From Flavobacterium sp. N3904 (GTDB lineage Bacteria > Bacteroidota > Bacteroidia > Flavobacteriales > Flavobacteriaceae), in assembly GCF_025947305.1 (NCBI RefSeq), contig NZ_CP110009.1, positions 3,203,501 through 3,267,500 on the forward strand: DNA of 64,000 bases. Reading direction: 5' to 3'. Shown piece by piece: positions 26,925 through 36,749 of this stretch (within the stretch, counting starts at the first letter, position 1; each line of letters opens with the position of its first letter). The notes beneath the pieces were generated by a model, which saw nothing but the letters and a program-made list of their open reading frames with translations, was not told the origin of the DNA and searched no databases. A program made the translations under genes and the position numbers.

Positions 26925-28412
26925 TTATAACGAAAACCAATCTTGTACTAATTTATCTTCAATTACCTTAGCATTTTTGTGTATGAACTCATTGGTATCT
27001 TTGTTGTAATCATAATCTAAAGCCCAGGTTTTATGATTTTCGGCCAATGATTTAATGCTATTGCAAACATATTCAATTTCTTGAGTTGTCGTTGTCGGAT
27101 GTATCGACATTCTGATCCAACCTGGTTTTCTGATCAAATCTCCCAAACTTATTTCGTCTATCAATTTATTCGAGGTTTCCTGATCAACGTGCAATAAAAA
27201 ATGGCCATAAGTTCCAGCACAACTACAACCGCCACGCGTTTGGATTCCGAATTTATCATTCAATAATTTCACTCCCAAATTAAAATGCAAATCTTCAACA
27301 AAAAAAGAAATTACACCCAATCGGTCATGATGTTGTCCCGCAAGAATTTTTATGTTGGGGATGTTTCCTAATGAGTCAAAAACGTATTCTACAATTTCAT
27401 GTTCGCGTTTGAGGATATTTTCAATACCCATTTGCTCTTTCAACTGAATCGCCAGCGCAGTTTTGATTACTTGAAGAAAACCTGGAGTTCCTCCGTCCTC
27501 CCTGTCTTCAATATTGTCTATGTACTTGTGTTCTCCCCATGGATTTGTCCAGGATACAGTTCCGCCGCCTGGACAATCAGGAACCATATTGTGGTATAAT
27601 TTTTTATTAAATACCAAAACTCCAGAAGTTCCTGGGCCACCCAAAAATTTATGCGGAGAAAAGAAAATCGCATCCAAATACGACTCTGAATCTTCGGGAT
27701 GCATATCTATTTTTACATAAGGGCCCGAGCATGCAAAATCTACAAAGCAAACACCATTATGCTCATGCATTAGTTTAGCAGCTTGATGATAGGGTGTTTT
27801 AATTCCAGTAACATTTGAACAGGAAGTTATCGAAGCAATTTTATAGGTTCTGTCTTTATATTTTTCTAATAATAAGGCAAGGTTTTTTAAGCTAAAAAGT
27901 CCTTCTTCACAGGAGGGTATTACCTCTACATCTGCGATTGTCTCAAGCCAAGAAGTTTGATTGGAGTGATGCTCCATATGCGAAATGAAAACAATTGGTT
28001 TTTTTTCGGCTGGAATATTGATAAAATCTTTTAGATTTTCGGGTACTTTCAATCCTAAGATTCTTTGGAATTTATTCACAACTCCTGTCATTCCAGTTCC
28101 ATCAGTTATTAAAACGTCATCTGAATTGGCATTGACATGATGCTTGATAATGTGGCGGGCATGGTGATATGATTTGGTCATCGCTGTCCCGGATACAGTA
28201 GTTTCGGTATGGGTATTGGCTACAAAAGGGCCGAAGTCATTCATTAGTTTTTCTTCAATCGGACGATACAAACGTCCACTGGCAGTCCAATCCGTATATA
28301 TAATTTTTTGCTGACCATACGGAGATTCAAATTCCTGATCAATTCCAATAATATTATTACGAAATTGTTGAAAATACTGCTCTAATTTTGTTGGAGTTAC
28401 TGTTGTGGTCAT
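26925..28412 (-). CDS. Class V aminotransferase-fold PLP enzyme (cysteine desulfurase-like)
   Basis: 495 residues. The PLP lysine is in FFSPHKFLGGPGTSGVLVF. The cofactor-binding histidine is in ISHMEHHSN and the aspartate in VCFVDFACSGP. A cysteine-rich loop near the C-terminus (TRGGCSCAGTYGHFLL) recalls the catalytic loop of cysteine desulfurases, although the long N-terminal extension (~75 residues) and size differ from IscS/SufS. Alternatives are selenocysteine lyase-like or isopenicillin-epimerase-like enzymes. No Fe-S assembly genes are adjacent. Monocistronic between two terminators. Confidence 0.82.
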   Translation of the reverse strand: MTTTVTPTKLEQYFQQFRNNIIGIDQEFESPYGQQKIIYTDWTASGRLYRPIEEKLMNDFGPFVANTHTETTVSGTAMTKSYHHARHIIKHHVNANSDDVLITDGTGMTGVVNKFQRILGLKVPENLKDFINIPAEKKPIVFISHMEHHSNQTSWLETIADVEVIPSCEEGLFSLKNLALLLEKYKDRTYKIASITSCSNVTGIKTPYHQAAKLMHEHNGVCFVDFACSGPYVKIDMHPEDSESYLDAIFFSPHKFLGGPGTSGVLVFNKKLYHNMVPDCPGGGTVSWTNPWGEHKYIDNIEDREDGGTPGFLQVIKTALAIQLKEQMGIENILKREHEIVEYVFDSLGNIPNIKILAGQHHDRLGVISFFVEDLHFNLGVKLLNDKFGIQTRGGCSCAGTYGHFLLHVDQETSNKLIDEISLGDLIRKPGWIRMSIHPTTTTQEIEYVCNSIKSLAENHKTWALDYDYNKDTNEFIHKNAKVIEDKLVQDWFSL

Positions 28413-28659
28413 TTTATTTTAATTAGGCACCAAATATATTGTTTTTTGTTTAAACAGAAAATATTCGAACTTTTCATTTTTGCAAATGTTTTCAATGAAA
28501 ATTGTAATTATTATCATTCTTGAGTTGCTTTGATCTTATTTTTTTATCGAATAACTAAAAGCTAAACATAAACCTATCTTGTATAAGTTAAAATATTCAA
28601 AAAAATTCATCGATCTTAAAAAAAACAACAGTTCTATTTTATTTTTTTATATAAAAAAA

Positions 28660-28667
28660 TATATTTG
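28660..28667 (+). promoter_or_regulatory. Promoter -7 box of tRNA-Pro
   Basis: TATATTTG, a full match to TAnnTTTG, 14 nt before the tRNA-Pro 5' end. Confidence 0.6.
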
Positions 28668-28681
28668 CAATCAGAAAAGTT

Positions 28682-28755
28682 CGGGATGTAGCGCAGCCAG
28701 GTAGCGTACTAGCATGGGGTGCTAGGGGTCGCTGGTTCGAATCCAGTCATCCCGA
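28682..28755 (+). tRNA. tRNA-Pro (anticodon GGG)
   Basis: Acceptor CGGGATG (28682-28688) pairs with CATCCCG (28748-28754). Anticodon stem CTAGC/GCTAG encloses loop ATGGGGT with GGG at 28716-28718. T arm GCTGGTTCGAATCCAGT. 74 nt, no encoded CCA. It reads proline codons CCC/CCU. Confidence 0.95.
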
Positions 28756-28766
28756 CAAAGTATAAA

Positions 28767-28793
28767 AAAACCGACTTTAGAGTCGGTTTTTAG
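28767..28793. terminator. Bidirectional terminator between tRNA-Pro and glmM
   Basis: ACCGACT (28770-28776) pairs with AGTCGGT (28781-28787) with A and T runs on either side, serving both the tRNA and the convergent glmM gene. Confidence 0.85.
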
Positions 28794-28795
28794 TT

Positions 28796-30184
28796 TTATA
28801 TTCCAGCTACTGCTTTTATTTCGTCAATAATTCGCAGTGCCAAATCATCTGCCAATTTCTGACTGGAGGCCTCGGTATAAATACGAATAATAGGTTCTGT
28901 ATTCGATTTTCTTAAATGCACCCAATTATCTGCAAAGTCAATCTTCACTCCGTCAATCGTAGTGATGTCTTCATTTTTGTATTTTTCGGTCATCGCGACA
29001 AGAATCGCATCAACATCAATTTGTGGAGTCAATTCGATTTTGTTTTTACTCATATAATATTCAGGGTACGAAGCACGCAAAGCCGAAACCGACATTTTTT
29101 TGTTGGCCAAGTGAGTCAGGAACAAAGCCACACCTACCATACTGTCACGTCCATAATGTGATTCTGGATAAATAATCCCTCCGTTACCTTCACCTCCTAT
29201 TATTGCATTGTTTTTCTTCATCAACTCTACCACATTAACTTCGCCTACAGCACTTGCTTCGTAGGTCCCGTTATGTTTGTTCGTCACATCACGTAATGCT
29301 CGAGATGAAGACATATTAGAAACCGTATTTCCTGGGGTTTTACTCAAAACATAATCGGCACAAGCGACCAAAGTATATTCTTCTCCAAACATTTCTCCAT
29401 CTTCACATATAAATGCCAAACGATCTACATCTGGGTCAACCACTACTCCTAAATGCGCTTTTTCTTTGACAACCAACTCTGAAATATCAGTTAAATGTTC
29501 TTTTAGAGGTTCAGGATTATGAGGGAAATGTCCGTTAGGTTCACAGTATAACTTTACTACTTCAACGCCCATCAATTCTAATAATTTAGGAATAATAATT
29601 CCACCCGATGAATTTACTCCATCAACAACTACCTTAAATTTTGCAGCTTTTACAGCTTCAACATCTACCAATGGTAAATTCAAAACTTCGTCAATATGAA
29701 TGTCCATATAGGCATCATTTTGAGTAATTTCTCCCAAATTATCCACATCCGAAAAATCGAACGCTTCGTCTTCGGCAATTTGAAGAATTTTTTCTCCTTC
29801 AGCTCCATTCAAAAACTCTCCTTTTTCATTCAATAATTTCAAGGCATTCCATTGTTTTGGGTTGTGAGACGCTGTCAGAATAATTCCACCATCAGCTTTT
29901 TCCAAAGGAACAGCTACTTCAACAGTTGGAGTTGTAGATAATCCCAAGTCAATTACATCAATTCCTAATCCTATAAGTGTATTGATTACCAAATTATGAA
30001 TCATTGGTCCCGAAATACGGGCATCACGACCTACTACAACAGTTAGCTTCTCTTTTTTAGAATAATTTTTCAGCCAGGTTCCATAAGCAGAAGCAAATTT
30101 CACAGCATCAACTGGGGTCAAATTGTCCCCTACTTTCCCTCCTATTGTTCCTCGAATTCCGGATATTGATTTTATTAAAGTCAT
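28796..30184 (-). CDS. glmM: Phosphoglucosamine mutase
   Basis: 462 residues of the alpha-D-phosphohexomutase family. The active-site phosphoserine is Ser106 in ILTASHNPKQWNALK, the metal loop is DPDVDRLAF, the sugar-specificity loop is GGEGNGGIIYPE and the phosphate-binding loop near the end is RKSNTEPIIRIYTEA. It converts glucosamine-6-phosphate to glucosamine-1-phosphate for peptidoglycan and lipid A precursors. Length and motifs fit GlmM better than AlgC-type phosphomannomutase, though the two cannot be fully separated by eye. Confidence 0.88.
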   Translation of the reverse strand: MTLIKSISGIRGTIGGKVGDNLTPVDAVKFASAYGTWLKNYSKKEKLTVVVGRDARISGPMIHNLVINTLIGLGIDVIDLGLSTTPTVEVAVPLEKADGGIILTASHNPKQWNALKLLNEKGEFLNGAEGEKILQIAEDEAFDFSDVDNLGEITQNDAYMDIHIDEVLNLPLVDVEAVKAAKFKVVVDGVNSSGGIIIPKLLELMGVEVVKLYCEPNGHFPHNPEPLKEHLTDISELVVKEKAHLGVVVDPDVDRLAFICEDGEMFGEEYTLVACADYVLSKTPGNTVSNMSSSRALRDVTNKHNGTYEASAVGEVNVVELMKKNNAIIGGEGNGGIIYPESHYGRDSMVGVALFLTHLANKKMSVSALRASYPEYYMSKNKIELTPQIDVDAILVAMTEKYKNEDITTIDGVKIDFADNWVHLRKSNTEPIIRIYTEASSQKLADDLALRIIDEIKAVAGI

Positions 30185-30224
30185 TTTTTTGTATTAATGG
30201 TTATTTAATACAAATATAAAAAAG

Positions 30225-30415
30225 TTGCCGAGTTTCTTAGGTGCACAGATGCTAAGTTTTTATAAAAACAGGATCTTGAATCCTTGAGTTTCTGAGAATA
30301 TGAAAATTATACATTTACTCTGATGTTTTAATTTATGAAATAATCAATAAAAAAGTTTATACATTTACGAATGTAAACTTAGAATCTCATTATCTAAGAA
30401 CCTTAGCAACTCAAT
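30225..30415. repeat. Degenerate CTAAG/TTTCTTAG repeat region
   Basis: The intergenic DNA between glmM and the AcpH-like gene contains several copies of the words TTTCTTAG, CTAAG, GAATCCTTGAG, TTAGAATCTC and CTAAGAACCTTAGCAACTCA, related to the repeats at 13261 and 26889. No gene or clear promoter seen. Confidence 0.35.
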
Positions 30416-30419
30416 AAAA

Positions 30420-31004
30420 ATGAACTTTCTAGCCCACATTTATTTATCTGGAGATAACGATTTGATAAAAATTGGAAACTTTATGGCGGATGGAATTCGT
30501 GGGAAACATTTTGAAACCTATCCTTCGGAGATACAAAAAGGCATTATTTTACATCGTTTTATTGATACGTATACTGATGCTCATCCTGTTTTTAGAGATA
30601 GCACCAAACGTTTGCATCAAAACTATCATCACTATGCGGGTGTTATTGTAGATGTTTTTTATGATCATTTTTTGGCCAAAAACTGGAATACTTATTCAGA
30701 TGAAAATTTGATCGATTTTACAAATAATTTTTATCAATCTTTGCGGGACAATTTTGATTTTTTATCCGAAAGAGCCAAAGGAATGATGCCTTATATGATC
30801 GAATACAATTGGCTTGTGAGTTATCAAACAGTTGAGGGAATCAGTAGAATTTTGACCCAAATGGATAGCCGAACCAAAAACGAATCTAAAATGCGATTTT
30901 CTCCAAACGAACTCGTTGAATATTATTCCGAATTTGAAAATGAATTTATTGTTTTCTTTGAAGATTTAAGAGTACAATCCCATCAAAAATTAATTTCTCT
31001 ATGA
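30420..31004 (+). CDS. ACP phosphodiesterase-like (AcpH family)
   Basis: 194 residues. The HD-like metal residues are in NFLAHIYLSG, GNFMADGIRGK, ILHRFIDTYTDAHPVF and VDVFYDHFLAKNW, the recognised AcpH signature. AcpH removes the 4'-phosphopantetheine arm from acyl carrier protein. Its stop overlaps the GGT start (ATGA), so the two are co-translated. Confidence 0.87.
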   Translation: MNFLAHIYLSGDNDLIKIGNFMADGIRGKHFETYPSEIQKGIILHRFIDTYTDAHPVFRDSTKRLHQNYHHYAGVIVDVFYDHFLAKNWNTYSDENLIDFTNNFYQSLRDNFDFLSERAKGMMPYMIEYNWLVSYQTVEGISRILTQMDSRTKNESKMRFSPNELVEYYSEFENEFIVFFEDLRVQSHQKLISL

Positions 31005-32686
31005 AAAAAATTACCATTCTATTTTTTATTGTAAGTCTAAATTGTCTGTCACAAACCAAAATTAAAGAAACAACAGGCCTAATTGCTGAGAAAGCAATGG
31101 TAGTTTCTGCACGAGAAGAAGCATCCAAAATTGGAGCAGAAATTATGCAAAAAGGCGGAAATGCTTTTGATGCTATGGTGGGCACCGAATTGGCTTTGGC
31201 AGTAGCTTATCCGTATGCAGGAAATCTTGGTGGTGGCGGGTTTATGGTATTTCGGAAAGCCAATGGAGAAGTTGGTTCTTTAGATTATCGAGAAAAAGCA
31301 CCTTTGGCGGCTACCAAAAATATGTATCTGGACAAAGACGGAAATGTTATTAAAGGAAAAAGTACAGAAACTCCTCTTGCGATTGGTGTTCCAGGTACCA
31401 TTGCCGGAGTTTTTGCCGTTCACCAAAAATATGGTTCTATGCCAATGTCCGAAATTTTGAAACCTGTTATTGCATTGGCCGAAAAAGGCTTAATTGTAAC
31501 ACGAAGACAAGAACACCGACTCGATGACTATAGAGAATCCATCATAAAAGCGAATGGAATAAACACAAAATTTGCCACAGTTTACAAACAAAATGATACT
31601 ATCAAATATCCTGTTTTGGCTGAAACATTAAAAAGGATTGCCAAGAATGGAAGAAATGAGTTTTACAAAGGACAAACCGCAAAAATTTTGGTTAAATACC
31701 TCCAAAAAAATGGTGGAATTATTACAATGAAAGATTTGGCAAAATATGAAGCCAAATGGCGAACTCCCCTATCTTTTACTTATAAAGATTTAAAAGTGAT
31801 TTCGATGGCTCCTCCAAGTAGCGGTGGCATTTGTTTGGCTCAAATCCTGAAAATGATTGAACCCTACGACTTATCCAAAATGGGACACAATTCAGCCGAA
31901 TCTATACAGCTAATTGTCGAAGCCGAACGAAGAGCTTATGCAGATAGAAGTTATTTTCTAGGTGACCCTGACTTTGTAAAAATCCCTTTAAAGGCATTGA
32001 TGGCCGATGATTATCTAAAAGAAAGAATGTCAAGTTTTAATGTAGACAAAGCAACTTTATCGTCTGAAATTAAAGAAGGTAAAATAACTTATAAAGAAAG
32101 TACCGAAACGACCCACTACTCTATTATCGATCCTTTCGGTAACGCAATTGCGGCAACGACAACCCTAAATGATGGGTTTGGATCGAAATATTATTGTGAT
32201 GAATTGGGCTTTTTTCTCAATAACGAAATGGACGATTTCAGTTCAAAACCTGGTGAACCCAATATGTTTGGATTAGTAGGAAACGAAGCCAACAGCATCG
32301 CTCCCCAAAAAAGGATGTTAAGCTCAATGACTCCAACTATTGTAGAAAAAAACGGCAAACTATTTATGATGGTGGGATCTCCGGGAGGATCAACTATTAT
32401 TACTTCGGTTTTGCAAACGATACTAAACGTTTATGAATACAATTTAGGGATGCAGGAAGCTGTGAATGCTTCTAGATTTCATCATCAGTGGTTACCCGAT
32501 GTCATTACATTTGAACCCAATACTTTCGATACAAATACATTTGATAAATTAAAAGCCAAAGGATATATCATCAACGAAAAAACGACTCCTGTTATCGGAA
32601 AAGTGGATGCTATATTAGTCCTTTCTGATGGGAAAATTGAAGGTGGTGCCGATTTTAGGGGTGATGATAAAGCCGTAGGTTTTTAA
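31001..32686 (+). CDS. ggt: Gamma-glutamyltransferase
   Basis: 561 residues with a signal peptide (MKKITILFFIVSLNCLSQ), so periplasmic. The autoprocessing and nucleophilic threonine is Thr370 in ETTHYSIIDP. Other hallmarks are GGNAFDAMVG near the N-terminus, NLGGGGFMVF, and the C-terminal block SSMTPTIVEKNGKLFMMVGSPGGS. It is made as one precursor that self-cleaves into large and small subunits and hydrolyses or transfers gamma-glutamyl groups of glutathione and related peptides. Coupled to the AcpH-like gene by a 4-nt overlap. Confidence 0.93.
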   Translation: MKKITILFFIVSLNCLSQTKIKETTGLIAEKAMVVSAREEASKIGAEIMQKGGNAFDAMVGTELALAVAYPYAGNLGGGGFMVFRKANGEVGSLDYREKAPLAATKNMYLDKDGNVIKGKSTETPLAIGVPGTIAGVFAVHQKYGSMPMSEILKPVIALAEKGLIVTRRQEHRLDDYRESIIKANGINTKFATVYKQNDTIKYPVLAETLKRIAKNGRNEFYKGQTAKILVKYLQKNGGIITMKDLAKYEAKWRTPLSFTYKDLKVISMAPPSSGGICLAQILKMIEPYDLSKMGHNSAESIQLIVEAERRAYADRSYFLGDPDFVKIPLKALMADDYLKERMSSFNVDKATLSSEIKEGKITYKESTETTHYSIIDPFGNAIAATTTLNDGFGSKYYCDELGFFLNNEMDDFSSKPGEPNMFGLVGNEANSIAPQKRMLSSMTPTIVEKNGKLFMMVGSPGGSTIITSVLQTILNVYEYNLGMQEAVNASRFHHQWLPDVITFEPNTFDTNTFDKLKAKGYIINEKTTPVIGKVDAILVLSDGKIEGGADFRGDDKAVGF

Positions 32687-32728
32687 TTTTTATTATAGCT
32701 ATTGAAATTGCCATTGTTTTTTTATTAT

Positions 32729-33394
32729 ATGAATTTTATATCCTCTTTAGAAAAAGCATTTATGGATAATAGTAATAGCCAAAATGCTGTTGCCATGTCA
32801 AAATACATGAAAAATAATTTTGTTTTTTTTGGAATTAAAACAGAGGAAAGAAGACGAATTTTTAAAACTATTTGGACAGAAAATCAAAAAGAAGTTTCTA
32901 CTAGTACAAGAGAAATTGCTTCGTTATTGTTTTCAAAAAAAGAACGGGAATTGCATTATTGTGCGGTAGAAATAGTAATGAAAAATCTCAAAAACAATTA
33001 CATAAAAGAAGATATTCTGCTTATCGAAAAACTTGTAATCACCAACTCATGGTGGGATACAGTTGATGTTATTGCCAAATTTATTTTAGGGGATTATTTG
33101 CTACAATTCCCTTTGGAAACAGATGCTGTTATTGCACGTTTTTCTAATTCAGAGAATATGTGGCTCAATCGAACTGCTATACTTTTTCAATTGGGTTATA
33201 AAGAAAAAACAAATTTTGATTTGTTAAAATTCATTTGTGAGAAACATAAAACATCAACCGAATTTTTTATTCAAAAAGCCATTGGCTGGGCATTGCGGGA
33301 ATATGCAAAAACAAATCCAGAAGCAGTCAAAGATTTTGTTTCTAAATCCAGTTTAAAAAAATTGAGCGAGAAAGAAGCCTTAAAAAATTTATGA
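32729..33394 (+). CDS. DNA alkylation repair protein, AlkD-like HEAT-repeat glycosylase
   Basis: 221 residues from the ATG at 32729 (a TTG at 32702 would add nine residues). An all-helical ALK/HEAT repeat protein: MSKYMKNNFVFFGIKTEERR, then NSWWDTVDVIA (the conserved WD pair), NMWLNRTAILFQL and IQKAIGWALREYAK. AlkD-type enzymes remove bulky or positively charged alkyl adducts from DNA without base flipping. It lies 42 nt after ggt on the same strand. Confidence 0.88.
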   Translation: MNFISSLEKAFMDNSNSQNAVAMSKYMKNNFVFFGIKTEERRRIFKTIWTENQKEVSTSTREIASLLFSKKERELHYCAVEIVMKNLKNNYIKEDILLIEKLVITNSWWDTVDVIAKFILGDYLLQFPLETDAVIARFSNSENMWLNRTAILFQLGYKEKTNFDLLKFICEKHKTSTEFFIQKAIGWALREYAKTNPEAVKDFVSKSSLKKLSEKEALKNL

Positions 33395-33504
33395 CAAGGA
33401 TTCATTTATCATCACAAACGACTGATAAACAATATTTTATTCAAAATAAAGTAAATTATTTCAATTAAATCAAAAGACCTTATATTTAGTACGTTTTGTT
33501 TTAT

Positions 33505-33512
33505 TAAATTTG
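33505..33512 (+). promoter_or_regulatory. Promoter -7 box (TAAATTTG)
   Basis: Full TAnnTTTG match 19 nt before the ATG of the S1C protease gene. No clear -33 TTG. Confidence 0.45.
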
Positions 33513-33531
33513 CTTACAAAAATCAAATAAA

Positions 33532-34689
33532 ATGGCGGATAATAGAGCTTCAGAAGAAAATAACCCAAATGCATTTCAAACCAATAACAAAGCAAGAAAT
33601 AAAAAAATTGCGTTAATAGCCGGAATACTATTTGTTCTCGGTTTAATTGTTATCCCAAGGGTTTGGGCAAAATTCCATAAGAAAGAAGTAGTCTGTCTCA
33701 ATAATCAAACTGAGATTTATGAAAAATACAAAGATGCAGTTGTGCTTGTAAAACATACTTATGCTTTACAAATTTCCATCAAAGGGTCGGAGCCTTTTCA
33801 AATCACAGTAGATGATAGCTCGTTTGAAGATAAAACAATCTCTGGAACCGGATTTTTTGTTTCTGATGATGGAAAAATTGTCACCAATCATCATGTTGCA
33901 GAACCTTGGAAATACACTGAACCCAAAAATGACGATTTTAGCGATTTAAAAGACCACATCGCTGCCGTTCTACCCGACTCTATTGACAAAAAAGACTATA
34001 AAACCTATCTCGAATCGCATTGGAATGACTATTATCAAAATGAAGGCGAAGAAGATTATTCTGAAGAAGATGCTCCTGTAGCTGAAACTGCACCAGTCGC
34101 AAATGTGGATTCTACTAGTGTAAACAGTGAAGTGAATGATTTGATAGCTGACAATCAATCAGAGGAAAAAGCAGTAACAAGCCAAATTACTTATACAAAA
34201 ATCGAAGACATCGAAATTGTTCCTAAAACCGTTGAAATAAGTGTGGCATTACATGGTTCGAAAGACGATTGGTTAGAATGTAAAGTTTTCAAAATAGCCG
34301 ATGGTGATGAAGTGGATGTTGCTATTTTACAACTCACAAGTGAAAAATTACCTGATTCAGTATCTGATATTGTGGATTTAGAAAATGCCGTAAAAGATGA
34401 CGCTACTTTAAAACCGGGTACCAATGCCATTTTGATAGGTTATCCAATGGGTTTACAATTGGCAAATACTCGCAGAGGAATAAAAGTTCAGGTTTATGAA
34501 GGTCAAATCAATAAAGAATCTGATGGCGTAAGTGTACAATACAATGTCACATCTACACATGGAGCCAGTGGATCGCCGGTTTTTAATGAATGTGGGCAAC
34601 TCATTGCAATCAATTATGCCGGATATGACGAAGCTCAGGGATATAATTTTGGTATTGTTGCCAAACATGCCATGTCTCTGATGCAATAA
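33532..34689 (+). CDS. Membrane-anchored trypsin-like (S1C) serine protease
   Basis: 385 residues with one N-terminal membrane segment (~28-44, IALIAGILFVLGLIVIP), so the protease domain is periplasmic. The triad is visible: His in TNHHVAEP (~122), Asp in VDVAILQL (~266) and Ser in THGASGSPVFNE (~347). Between His and Asp is a low-complexity acidic insert (~165-215, rich in Glu/Asp/Ala/Val) not seen in standard DegP proteases. No PDZ domain is present. An imperfect terminator-like dyad follows at 34718-34749. Confidence 0.85.
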   Translation: MADNRASEENNPNAFQTNNKARNKKIALIAGILFVLGLIVIPRVWAKFHKKEVVCLNNQTEIYEKYKDAVVLVKHTYALQISIKGSEPFQITVDDSSFEDKTISGTGFFVSDDGKIVTNHHVAEPWKYTEPKNDDFSDLKDHIAAVLPDSIDKKDYKTYLESHWNDYYQNEGEEDYSEEDAPVAETAPVANVDSTSVNSEVNDLIADNQSEEKAVTSQITYTKIEDIEIVPKTVEISVALHGSKDDWLECKVFKIADGDEVDVAILQLTSEKLPDSVSDIVDLENAVKDDATLKPGTNAILIGYPMGLQLANTRRGIKVQVYEGQINKESDGVSVQYNVTSTHGASGSPVFNECGQLIAINYAGYDEAQGYNFGIVAKHAMSLMQ

Positions 34690-34717
34690 ATCACTTTTTT
34701 TAAATAAAGCAAGAGGA

Positions 34718-34749
34718 ACCGTTTAAATCTATTCTATGATTTAAACGGT
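34718..34749. terminator. 12-bp inverted repeat after the protease gene
   Basis: ACCGTTTAAATC (34718-34729) and GATTTAAACGGT (34738-34749) form a perfect stem with an 8-nt loop. The T run after it is weak, so it could be an RNA-stabilising hairpin rather than a terminator. Confidence 0.5.
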
Positions 34750-34881
34750 ATTCTATTTACTAAAATATTATTTTTCAAAAGATTATAATAATTTTAGATA
34801 ATCATCAAAATAAAAAAGCTAACTTCATAAGTGAATTTAATTTTTCAAAAAAAATAAATTCTAATACTTTAAATCAACTCC

Positions 34882-36663
34882 ATGTATTCCGATATAAAAA
34901 GATTATTCGATATTCCTGTTTATCAACAAAACAATAAAGCTTTGCTCCATGCCTTCAACACAAAAGAAAATGGAGTTTGGCAAAGAGAATCTACAAGCTC
35001 CTTTTTAGATAAAGTCCAAATTTTGAGTAAAGCATTATTAGAAATTGGAGTACAAAAAGGTGAAAAAATAGCTATAGTTACACATATAAATTGCACACAA
35101 TGGCATCTTGTTGATATGGCCGTGCAACAAGTAGGAGCTATTTTGGTGCCAATCTATCCAACTGTCTCGAAAGCTGATTTTGAGTATATTTTGAATCATG
35201 CAGAAGTTAAATTTTGTTTTGTATCTGAAGAAGAATTATTTGATAAAATTGAAGAAGTAAAAGTGTTGGTTCCTTCACTACAGGAAATTTTCGGATTTGG
35301 CGAATTCAGAAACTGCAGAAGTTTAGCCGTTTTGCATCAAATTGGCGAAAAAAGTTCTCTTGATGTGGTTTTAGAAGATATAAAAAAATCGATTCAAACT
35401 GAAGATTTGGTGACCATTATTTATACATCTGGTACTACCGGAAAACCAAAAGGAGTGATGCTATCGCATGGCAATTTGATTTCAAACATTATATTTATTT
35501 CGGATTGCATGCCAAAAAATGTACAAAGAGCTTTGAGTTTTTTGCCCATTTGTCATGTTTTTGAGCGAATGGCATTGTACCGTTTTCAACTGGATTCAGT
35601 CGAAATTTATTTTGCTGAAGCAATCGATAAAATAGGAGAAAATGCTCAGGATATAAAGCCGGAAATAATGACAGTTGTTCCTAGAATGATTGAAAAAATT
35701 TATGACAAAATCCTTTCTAAAGCCAATGAATTAGGAAAAATAAAGCGATTAATTTTTAATTGGTCCTTGCACTTAGCCAACCAATATGAACCTTTTACAG
35801 AACAATCATTTTGGTATCATTTTAAATTAAAAATAGCTCGAAAATTAATATTTCAAAGATGGAAAGATGCTCTTGGAGGTGAAATTAAAGCTTTAATTTG
35901 TGGCAGTGCGCCATTGCAAACAAAATTAATCCGAATTTTTGATGCTGCTGGTATTCCAATTTTGGAAGGCTATGGAATGACTGAAACATCTCCAATAATT
36001 TCCGGACCGCAGTGGAAAAAAGGAGAATATAAAGTGGGTACAGTTGGAAAACCACTTAAGAATATGCAAGTTCAGATTGCCGAAGATGGAGAAATCCTGG
36101 TCAAAGGCCAAAATGTAATGTTGGGTTATTATAAAGAAAAAGAATTAACTGCCGAGAACTTTACTGCAGATGGATTTCTTAAAACTGGTGATATCGGACA
36201 TTTAGATGAAGAAGGCTTCATGAAAATTACCGACAGAAAAAAAGAAATGTTCAAAACTTCTGGAGGAAAGTATGTAGCTCCGCAAGTTATTGAAAACAAA
36301 CTGAAAGCATCCAATTTTATAGAAGAAGTAATGGTTGTAGGCGTTGGAGAAAAAATGCCATGTGCTTTGATTGTTCCGGATTTTGATTTTATTAAATCAT
36401 GGATTATTGCAAAAAAAAATCACAATATTGATGTTTCTTCTTTTAAAAGCATTGTTGAGAATAAAATTGTAGAGGAAAGAATTAATGAAGAAATAGAGCA
36501 AGTAAACTCAAGTTTAGGAAATTGGGAGCAAATTAAAAAACATACTTTATTACCTCAAGTTTGGTCTATTGATACTGGAGAATTGACACCAACTTTAAAA
36601 TTAAAAAGAACAGTTATTATGGAAAAGTATAAAGTGGTTTACGAAAAAATGTATGGTCGTTGA
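34882..36663 (+). CDS. Long-chain acyl-CoA synthetase (AMP-binding)
   Basis: 593 residues. The AMP-binding P-loop is IIYTSGTTGKPKGVMLSHGNL, followed by ICGSAPLQ, EGYGMTETSPII and the C-terminal hinge/lysine region KTGDIGHLDEEGFMKITDRKKEMFKTSGGKYVAP. This is the FadD/long-chain subgroup, which activates fatty acids as acyl-CoA via acyl-AMP, probably at the inner membrane. It appears to be a stand-alone gene. Confidence 0.92.
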   Translation: MYSDIKRLFDIPVYQQNNKALLHAFNTKENGVWQRESTSSFLDKVQILSKALLEIGVQKGEKIAIVTHINCTQWHLVDMAVQQVGAILVPIYPTVSKADFEYILNHAEVKFCFVSEEELFDKIEEVKVLVPSLQEIFGFGEFRNCRSLAVLHQIGEKSSLDVVLEDIKKSIQTEDLVTIIYTSGTTGKPKGVMLSHGNLISNIIFISDCMPKNVQRALSFLPICHVFERMALYRFQLDSVEIYFAEAIDKIGENAQDIKPEIMTVVPRMIEKIYDKILSKANELGKIKRLIFNWSLHLANQYEPFTEQSFWYHFKLKIARKLIFQRWKDALGGEIKALICGSAPLQTKLIRIFDAAGIPILEGYGMTETSPIISGPQWKKGEYKVGTVGKPLKNMQVQIAEDGEILVKGQNVMLGYYKEKELTAENFTADGFLKTGDIGHLDEEGFMKITDRKKEMFKTSGGKYVAPQVIENKLKASNFIEEVMVVGVGEKMPCALIVPDFDFIKSWIIAKKNHNIDVSSFKSIVENKIVEERINEEIEQVNSSLGNWEQIKKHTLLPQVWSIDTGELTPTLKLKRTVIMEKYKVVYEKMYGR

Positions 36664-36717
36664 TTGATTTTATTAGTAACTGTCATTATTGTTTTTTTTA
36701 TTAAATTTATAAAAGCC

Positions 36718-36725
36718 TATTTTTG
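36718..36725 (+). promoter_or_regulatory. Promoter -7 box (TATTTTTG)
   Basis: Full TAnnTTTG match 24 nt before the ATG at 36750. Confidence 0.4.
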
Positions 36726-36749
36726 TGTTAAACAATCTTCAAAAATAAA

